Below the pieces are notes generated by a model. That model was not told the DNA's origin and ran no database searches. It saw only the letters and a list, made by a program, of their open reading frames with translations. From contig JAYJMM010000052.1 in assembly GCA_037349105.1 (NCBI GenBank), positions 248,001-312,000 of the forward strand: 64,000 nt of DNA, given 5' to 3'. The stretch's first letter is position 1. Each line of letters opens with the position of its first letter. Of this stretch, positions 38,101-48,234 are shown piece by piece. The position numbers were made by a program, and so were the translations under genes. The DNA is from Limnomonas spitsbergensis (Eukaryota > Chlorophyta > Chlorophyceae > Chlamydomonadales).

Positions 38101-41100
38101 TGACAAGGGTTGCGCATGAAGGGGATGAATAGGTTAGCGCCCCTGGGTTTATTGTTTAGGGTTCAAGGTTCAAGGTTCAGGGTTCATGCGGGGGCAGGAG
38201 GAGCGTAACCTGAGTGAGGTGAATGCGCAGCAATGTCTGAGAAGGAGGGTTGGAACACTGCACATTGAACCCTAAGAGAAGGCAGACCATCAGCAATCCC
38301 TTTTGTACCGCTCCAGGAGGAGGCGCGGAACCTGGGGGGCAAATGCTGTGAATACCAAGGGTGAGAGAGGGTTTCATGATTGCACACTGAATCCAGCGAG
38401 GTATATTTTATGAATCAAAACAGGGCAGGAGAGGTGAGTGTTGTGTGGGTGGTGGTAAGGGTTGCTTCCTAACACGCTTACCCAAGAGCATCATAACTAA
38501 CACAGTACTATGAGTGCCCTCCCCCCCCCCTCTACCCTCCTCCCCCTCTCCTCCCTGTCCCCCCCCAACCCCTTGTTCACCCTCATCTCCCACCCTACTC
38601 CCCCCCTCTCTCTCCCCCCCTAATCCCCCTTCCTCCACTCCCATGTTAAACTCACCTCCCTCCTTCCCTCCTTCCCCCCTCATAAACCGTTCCCACCTGG
38701 GTACGAATAGCAGGATGAATGGCAGCAGGAGCAGGTATCCCATCGCTATTAGGCCGGGGAGCCTGCCGCCTGCTGGGTCGTTCAGCACCAGCAGCAGGCC
38801 CAGGGAGGGGGCCAGGCTCCAGCCCACGGATGATGAGGCGGTGCCAACAGAACGGGCAACAGACACAAACCTGCGAGTCAAACAGCGTTTCATTATTTTT
38901 AGTTTCTCAGCTACATGTCAGCTACAACCCATCCTACCGCCAGAGGCCCCAGGTGTGGCCTAGCCATGTTGCTTGGGCCACCAGCCGAAGGCCAGCCCAG
39001 GTTTGGTCCTAATCGGGCCTCTGGTGGCCATGGGGCAGCCTGCTGAAGGTGGCTGTACTGCTGGGAAAGGAAATACTGCAGCCAAGCAGATGGGCATTGG
39101 GGCATTGTTAAAATGCTGATCCACAAGATAGGTCTACGGTGAAATCCTGCACCCGGTGGTATCTTAGGCTGGCCTGGACAAGGCTCATGAGTGTTTGAGG
39201 ACACACCAGCCCATATGCAGAACAACCTGTCTCTCTCTTCAGAACAGGAGGCGTGAGGTGCTCTTTTGTCGTCATCCAATCGGAGCTAGGTTCAATTCAC
39301 CTGACGGGGTCCAACTGACAAGATCCGCCCGGGAGGATATAACTGACACTATCCACTCACAGGGGGATCTTACTCTCAAGATCAAATCATTGGGATTCAA
39401 CTGACAAGATCCACTCAGCAAGATAAAGTGCAACTACAGGATCCACCTGGCAGGATCCAACTAATAGGATCCATCTGGCAGGATCCAACTAATAGGATCC
39501 ACCTGACAGGATCAAGCTAATAGGATCCACCCAAAGTGATACATCTGACGAGGTACACACCCGCCAGCCAACTGTTCAACTGACAGCTCACTGACCGACT
39601 GATCTGAGTGGCAGCCAACTGATAGCAGCCAACTGACATGATCCCCCTGAAAGCCTTGAATTGACCAGACTGGCATATTGCAAACAAACTGCAGATTTGA
39701 AATGCCCTCCCTTGAGTATGAAAGTTATATTTCGAACAGTCTTGTACAATTGCGCCATCATTCAGGAATCGTGTACGTAGTTACGGTCCTTTATTAAATA
39801 CAGCTGAATTGGCTTTGAAATTACTGTGTCTGAAACTCAGCTACGTAATGCAGTCCCCATAAGGAACGTAATCGGCACAGCGCTGATTTCTGATGAAGCT
39901 TCCCAGAGGCCCAGAAATCAACTGGAACTCTCAATCGCCCACAGAAAACTGGCGCCGATGATCAGAAACTGACAGGGATTCGAAATACCCGCTCTTTTAC
40001 AATGCTTATTACAGGCATTCAGGCAAATCCATATTTTGGTACATCCGCCCATCTTGTCATCCCCTTACCATGCGGGTTCGTGCCACAGGTCGGAGGCGTC
40101 GCCGCGCTGTAGCTGTGAGTCCCTCCAGTCCCCCAGTTGACTGCGATACCTGTTGTGAACATCAGTCGAGTGGCTACAAATATGCTGGCAGGGAAAGGAA
40201 AGGGATGGGCGGGTTTTGAGCCTGCAGCTGTGTGGGTGGATCTTCAGTCTTGTGGGAGGGAGGGGAGGGCAGGGGGGAGGCCAGGACGAGGGTTAGGCCA
40301 GTCACGCAGCATGCTGGGGCAGATGCAGTGACCAGCTGGGGGGGTGAAAGGGCAGGTAGGGGGGCCCAGAACCAGGACAGTCATGCTTGGGTACATGCGG
40401 GGATCAGGTGGGTGCCTATACACAGATAGAAAATTAGAGGGAGGGGATTTCAGCCCGCTGATGCGTGACTTCTAACGAGGCTTAGGGACAAGTCAGGCAG
40501 GCAGACATGTCTGGGCAGATGCAGTGATCAGCTGGGTGGCCACACGAAAGGATGGAGGGCAGGGGTGAGGAGGGTCGCCAACATGCAGCTGTGTGGTTTC
40601 GAAAGAGGCCTAGGGAAAGGCCAGTCATGCAGCATTCAGAGGCAGATGCAGTGATCAGCTAGGTGGCAACAATGGGCAGGGACGGGAGGGGTGGGTACAA
40701 CCCATCAAGGCCGAATACCAGGCCAGTCTCAAATCAAGCCGCGTACAAGCGGCTGGGGGAACCAGCTGATGAGAGGCTGACACAAAAAATGGACGAGTTA
40801 CATGTTTCGTGTTTCTTGAGTAAATCAAAGTTGAACATGTTGAGATGTTGATAATATCTGGGAAATATGTGTGCATAGTCAGGGTGTTTTCTTCCTAGCC
40901 TATTCCCAACCGCACCTGGTTGCAGCTGCTGGGCCGGGGGCTGCTTCCGTCACGTGATGTCTCAGCCAGTGCCCAGCGGCAGCGTGGAGGGTGGTGATGA
41001 CAAGGGAGATGAGGACAGGCATGCAGTGACTGCGGTGGACAAGAAGGGGGGAGGAGGGAGGGACAGGGAGGGGGCATTCCTAAACAAAAGAAGCTCAGAT

Positions 41101-44100
41101 TACAGAGGGGGGGAGGGGGGGAGGTACAGGGGGGGCATCCCTAAACAAGCTCAGATTACAGAGGGGGAGAGGGGGGGAGGTACAGGGGGGGCATCCCTTA
41201 ACAAGCTCAGATTACAGAGGGGGAGAGGGGGGGAGGTACAGGGGGGGCATCCCTAAAGAAGCTCAGATTACAGAGGAGAGGGGGGTGATGAGAAGAAGGA
41301 GGACAGCCATGCAGTACATAAGGTAGGGCGAGGTGCGCGGCGCTTAATTGAAAAACGTGACGTATCGTCCGGAGCAAATGTCACTAGGTCATATTATTTA
41401 TAGAACATGAGAGGCGCAAGTGTGGACGAGCAAGAAAAAGGGCAGATTGACAGAGGCTGACACTGGAACCAACAGGCCTGCCATTGTTCTGATACACCCT
41501 TTACGCTCTTGCATGCCCCTGCAGCTTGTTATCCTCTCGCCCTGCTTCATGAACGTAGCAGCACGGACACCGCCTCGGCCCATGCTGACCTGCTCCTTTC
41601 CCCATCCTTCCCCTGTGGGGAGTATCGGTTGTATTCATCCACCAGCTTAGTAATGGGTTGTCTTCCCCCCCGCCGTTGAAACACAGAGGATCTTGTGTCC
41701 GGGAGGCTAGATAGGTTGAACTGGACTTTTCATTATTCCGCTACTATTCTCCGGATTGTAGCCTTGAAGAAGTAAAAACGTTTCTGCATTTCCCCATTAC
41801 ATGCCAGCATACGTCCTGTGAGAGCGCTATCGTGTGCCATGCATGCACTAGCTTGTACACATACACGTCATAAATGCGCCACTTCTCAGCCCATGGTAAC
41901 AACCAAACATGGCCTCGGCCCAGGAGCTGCTTTGCTCCCCACGCCTCCCGCGCCTCACCCTCTGCCAAGCTTTCATTCTTCCTACACTGTCCACTCCCAG
42001 CCTCTGTCCACACCTTCCAGATATTCTCACAGGGAGACCACAGCCAGCAAAACCAAGACTCAATGATAAAGAGATGAATTCAACTCCCGCATAGAACATT
42101 AGAGAGTTCTGGTTGCGGAATGGCGACATAGCTGGAAATGCACCAGCTGCTGCACCTCTCCCCACCTGGACAGCCCTGGGTCCACCGCCCCACCAGCCGC
42201 TGCACCCCTCCCCACTCGGACAGCCCTAGGTCCATCGCCCCACCAGCGGCTGCACCCCTCCCCACTCGGACAGCCCTAGGTCCATCGCCCCACCACACGC
42301 AACCAAGACTAAAGAATGGCAAAATGCATCAAACAACAGCGCTAGAAGCGTTTGAGGTTTAGAGGGTTGGGTGCGCGGGAGTCCCTCCGCCGCTGCCCCC
42401 CTCCTCACCTGGACAGCCCTGGGTCCCACAGGCCCACCGCCCTCAGCCAGGGCTCCAAGTCAGGTCGCTGCAGGACCTCCAGCCCAGGCAGCTTACCGCA
42501 GATGGCCAGGTACAGAGCCAGCAGGTGGAGGGAACAGAACAGCCTGCGCCCAAGATCAGGTGGGAAGGGCAGGTGTGAATTGGGGAAAGTTTGAGGGTGA
42601 AGAGGCAAGCCATAGGGCGCCAGTGATTTCACTCCTTATGTGACATGATAGTGGCGTGGTCGGCAATCCTGAGAAGATGATCTCCTTAACTCACGCGTCA
42701 TGTCACCGATTAAGTCACGCTTGATGACGCCCATTAACGCAGCCATATGGAAATGTACCCTGAATCCTTAACCTCACCCTGAACCGTAACCTCTCCCCTG
42801 AAGCATAACCCTATACAAGAATTGTAACCCTAAACCCTAAATGTTACCCTCAACTGTTTCTCACCTCATGGCGGCATGGTGCAGTGACCGTGACCCAACA
42901 GCAATCATCTCACTCATGATCTCACTCACTGTCTCACTCATTATTTCACTCATCATATCACTCATCATCTCACTCATTGCCCCACTCATTACCTGACTCT
43001 CTATCTCAGTCGTATCATGATCTCACCGAATGGCAGCGTGGTGGGGCGATCCAGAGGCGACTTTGAATATAACAGCTGATCGGGACCCCAACTGCTCAGA
43101 TCCTACGCAGCCGGCAGAGACGACGGCAATCGTAAGAAAGTGTGAGGATTCACAATATGTCCTCTCAGCATCGCGTTACCTCTTGTAAAGATGCACAGGA
43201 CGTAACTAAAGCGTCTCTATTTCAGCATTGCGATGTCTTGGTGTAATGGCTTAACACAAGGCTAGACACCCCAGGCCCTACACAGCTAGCTTGAACTTAA
43301 ATGATTACAAACAGAAAATGTCTTGTTCTGATCTTACAGCACAGCGGGGGCCCTCGTACCGTTGCTGTGCCTCGCTGCTGCTGCTGCGGCTGCTGCTGAC
43401 CTGGTCGTCCCCAAAATGGTAGGCCAGGCAAGGTAAGCCGCGGCCCAGGCCACATACACGGCATTCAGGGCAGCCAGGTGGGCCACACCTAACAGCAACC
43501 AAGAGGCGGGAGTCAGGAGGTAGCCCAACAGCCTGAAGGGAAGGGGAAGGGAGGGAAGGGGGGGGGGGGAGGGAAGGGGGGATGGATGAGGTGGGGAGGT
43601 GGTGATGGTGGGGGGGGGGGGGCATTCTCCCATGCATCATCCCATGCATCATCCCATGCATCATCCCATGCATCATCCCATGTTTCATCCCATGCATCAT
43701 CCCATGCATCATCCCATGCATCATCCCATGCATCATCCCATGCATCATCCCATGTTTCATCCCATATTTCATCCCATGTTTCATCCCATGCATCATCCCA
43801 TGTTTCATCCCAATGGCCCTCCTCTAACCAAAGTGCCGTCACAAACAGTTAACGCACCCTCCACCCATTCATACAAACAAAGTCAAGCATACATTTCTCC
43901 TCCTCCTCCACCCCCCCATGCACCCTCCTCTCACCACATGGCTGTCACAAAGGCCACCAGGTTCTCGCGCCACAGCCTGCTCCTGGGCAGCGCGGCAATC
44001 ATCATGAAGGAGGACGTGCGGTCCAAAGCCCGATGGGCATCCGTGAAGGTAAAGTGTGTCGAGTCGCCACCTGCGGGGGAAGTGGCAGATGCTGTGCCCT

Positions 44101-47100
44101 GCGGCATGGGGGGGAAACGTGTACAAGATGCAGCTGAATCCTGATTGGCAGCAGGATGGAAGGCAGTAATGAACACGCCATGCCGCGTAAATGAGTAATG
44201 CATACCAGGTACAGCAGCAGTAGAAGAAGAAGAAGAAGCAGTAGCAGCAACAGCAGTAGCAGCAGCAGAGGCAGCAGTAGCAGCAACAGAAGCGGCAACA
44301 GAAGCAGCAACAGAAGCAGCAGCAGCAACAGCAGCAGCAACAGCAGCAACAGTAGCAGCAACAGAAGCAGCAGCAGCAGCAGCAGCAGCAGTAGCAGCAA
44401 CATGAGCAGTAGCAGCAGCAGCAACAGAGGAAGTAACAGCAGCAGAGGCAGAGGCATGAGCAGCAAAGGCTGCATCATAAGCAATACAGGCTGCAGCTAA
44501 GTTAGCAGGGGCAGCGGACACCGCAGTGGACGCGCCATGTGCCAGCATGGAGCATACCGCAAGCATAAAGGACATCATCTATCAGACATGCACCATTGCA
44601 CCGGCAGAAACACCAGAAAGCGCATTGGATACCAGCAGCCACTGACGATAACCACTCCCCATACGTCACCCGGGAAGGTTGACCTGGGCCTGGCTGAGAC
44701 TGGCACAAGCGCCAGGTACAGGGCTGCATTCCCCAATGCTGCTAGGAGCAGCATCCCCAGTAGAGGAATAGACGTACCCTCAACCCTGAGCCACGAGCCT
44801 GAAACCCGACATATAGCAACAGTAGCAGCAACAGCAAAAAAACCTCTGTCCAGCTTCCACTCACCATGGTTGCCCTGGACCTGGCCAAGGCCGCCATGGG
44901 CACCGCCGCCAACAGCTGTGCCGCCATGCTCAAGAACACCGGCGGAGGCGAATTGAACATGAAGAGGCCCAGGGACTGCAGGATGGCGGGCATGAAACCA
45001 TAGGCCTACAGGTGGGAGGGAGGAACATCAGCAAAAGTAACAAAAGGAGCAACAACAGCAGCAGCAGTAAAGAAACGGAGCTACATCAGTAGCAGCAGTA
45101 ACGAAAGGAGCAACAAGAGCAACATAAGTGACAAAAGGAGCGAGCATACAACAGCATCAATAACACAAATGGCAGTCACCACATCTCCCCACCTGCAGGA
45201 TTCCTTGAGGGCAAACCCTAAACCCTAAACCCTAAACCCTAAATCCTGACCACCATCGTAGCCTTTCCCTCGCCCCCTCACCAGTAAAACCCCGTGCTTG
45301 TGGCCCCACTTTCAGGCCAGTGGTTACGTTTCCCTATTCCAAACCTGAATTAACCTGGTCAGCAGGCCAGGGGGACATCCCCCAATTTCGCCTACCTCCT
45401 CCTCACCTACACACTGCTAGTGGTGTACACAGCCAGGCACCAGGCTCACAACGCCAGGAGGCAGGCCCACACCAGCTGCCCTCACAGTGTCCACACATCC
45501 CCCCAATCTCGCCTGCCACATCCCCACCTGCACACTGGTGGCGGTGAACACAGCTGAACACGAAGCCAGCAACAAACCCAGAGAGAGTTGTGCAGCATTC
45601 TTTATGACAGCACCCCTGCCTCTACCCCCCCCCCCCCCCCCCCTTCCCCTACTCACCTGAAGGCTGGTGGTGGCGTACACTGCGAGGAACCAGGCTAGCA
45701 ACACCACCACCAGGGGCCGGCTCATGCGCCCCAGCAACGCATGACCAAGCCTGCATGTAGCGGGTATGATATTAGCATTCGATTGAGGGATCTGGATTTG
45801 TTTTTTCCAATGTTACTTCCGGCTTTCGCTCTTCAGCAGCGCGTGATTGTACCTGCATGCATGCATGCATGCATGCATGCATGCCAGTGAGATGCATGGT
45901 ATGTAGAGGTGCATGGCATGGATAGATGCATGGCCTGAAGAGGTGCATGGCATGGATAGATGCATGGCCTGAAGAGGTGCATGGCATGGAGAGGTGCATG
46001 GCATGGATAGATGCATGGCTTGAAGAGGTGCATGGCATGGATACATGCATGGCCTGAAGAGGTGCATGGCATGGAGAGGTGCATGGCATGGAGAGGTGCA
46101 TGGCATGGAGAGGTGCATGGCATGGATAGATGCATGGCTTGAAGAGGTGCATGGCATGGAGAGGTGCATGGCATGGAGAGGTGCATGGCATGGAGAGGTG
46201 CATGGCATGGGGAGGTGCATGGCATGGAGAGGTGCATGGCATGGAGAGGTGCATGGTATGTAGAGGTGCAAGGCATGGAGAGGTGCATGGCATGGAGAGG
46301 TGCATGATATGTAGAGGTGCAGGGCATGAAGAGGTGCAGGGCATGAAGAGGAGCATGGCATGAAGAGGTGCATGGCATGGAGAGGTGCATGGCATGGAGA
46401 GGTGCATGGTATGTAGAGGTGCAAGGCATGGAGAGGTGCATGGCATGGAGAGGTGCATGGCATGGAGAGGTGCATGATATGTAGAGGTGCAGGGCATGAA
46501 GAGGTGCAGGGCATGAAGAGGAGCATGGCACGGAGAGGTACGTGCTATGAAGAGGAGCACGGCATGGAGAGGTGCATGGCATGGAGAGGTGCCATGCTCC
46601 TATCATGCATGGCATGGACATGTGCAAGGCATGATAGGGGAGCTGCTCATGCACACCAACAGATTTTGACCATGGCTGCATGCATTCAGTAATCAGGGGG
46701 CAGAGAGTCTAGTGAAGTCGACACATTTTTTCTAGTTCATACACCCCAGTGGCTCATGCCAAGGTTGTGTACGTTAAGCCTCAAACCGTAAGCTCACCAG
46801 CAACACAGCTATATCATGAAGCCTCCTCACCTCAAGCACTCCAAGGGGGAAATGGCAGCCTGACAGGAGAGGATATTTTAACATCATGAACCGAGTTCGG
46901 AAGTTCCCTTCAATCCTTTATGCCCCTGAACCCTTAATCCGAACTGTGAATCATTTAGACATCAAAACCCTGAACCTACCTGTGTGACAGCAGAAGTGTG
47001 GCCATGCCCACTGCCAGGCTGGCATAACCCATGAGAAAAACACCATCCCAAACCCTGATCCCACCTGTGTGGCAGCAGCAGTGTGGCCATGCCCACTGCC

Positions 47101-48195
47101 AGGCTGGCACAGCCCATGAGGGATACCTCCAGCATAGCCATGCAGCAGAGAGCTAGGGCAGCCGGCACTGCAGACTGGCAGGCCTCCAAAACGGTATGGG
47201 CCACCCAGCCTGTGCAGGGGGGAGGAGGGCAGGGGTGCGGCGGGCAGGGGTGAAGAGGGCAAGGGTGAGGCAGGCAGGGGTGAGGAGAGCAGGGGTGTTT
47301 GCCTCAGTCGTAGTGATTTGAGGGCATTTTTACAGTAATTATAAGGGAAAGGATGTGTGCCTTTGTGTTGTTAAGTTCTTTCATATTAAAAAAGTGTGCA
47401 TACTGGCGGGCTTTCAAAGCAGTATGGGCAACGCCACTGAGCATCAGGAGCAGGTAGGACAAGGATTTGCTTTGTCTTTAACATACTGTACTGCCAAGAT
47501 GGTTTTGGTGATTAAATAGGGCGGTTATAATCACCAATCTTCTCGACATGAAAATCGTACGACCCAAACCTTGATAAAAACCCTCATCAGCTCACTCCTG
47601 AGCCATAGCCGTACGGTGGTGCTGGTCGTGAGGCGATGATGGTGGCGACAGGGGAATAACAGCAGCAGCAGCAGCAGCAGGAAATGGCGGCATCTACCCT
47701 TGACCCTTAAACACAAAAACCCTCACCAGCCCACTCCTGGGCTATAGCCGTGCGGTGGTGCTGGTCGTGATGCCATGATGGTGGCGACAGGGGAGCAGCA
47801 GCAGCAGCAGCAGGACATAATGGCCCGGCCGGCCTGCTGTCGTTGAACCCTAAGTCCTCCATGGTTCCTGGGCCTTGACCTTCCTCCTCCCCAACAACAG
47901 CAGCAACAGCTGCACCGGTGGAGGTGGAGGTGTCGGCATCTGCCGGCGGCGGAAGGAGCGGCGCCCTCAGCTGCTGGTCTAAGCTGCCAGGCTCGGGTCT
48001 TGGCCGGCTTAAGAGGAGAAGGTGGGGGAGGGACACAGGAACAGGTTGACAACAGATGCAGAAACGGGTTTACAAAAAACTCCTCCAGGGCTGTGTCTCG
48101 GAAAGGGGGGGGGGGGGGCATGCATAAACAGGAAACTGGTAAGCACGCTTTTTGGGGCTAATTATTCAAATCTCAGGCCTGCCCTATCATCACCC

Positions 48196-48234
<39 letters not shown>

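Noticed and set aside
43586..44144. His/Met/Pro- or Ser/His-rich plus-strand frames.
   Set aside because: They arise from the 12-bp CATCATCCCATG array and run antisense over PIEZO exon 9.
45205..45246. Possible chromosome end (CCCTAAA repeats).
   Set aside because: There are only about four units, and PIEZO coding sequence continues on both sides, so it is interstitial.
45772..46692. Cys/His/Met-rich frames of 240-280 codons resembling a metal-binding protein.
   Set aside because: This is a 17-bp minisatellite read in three frames; it is intronic.
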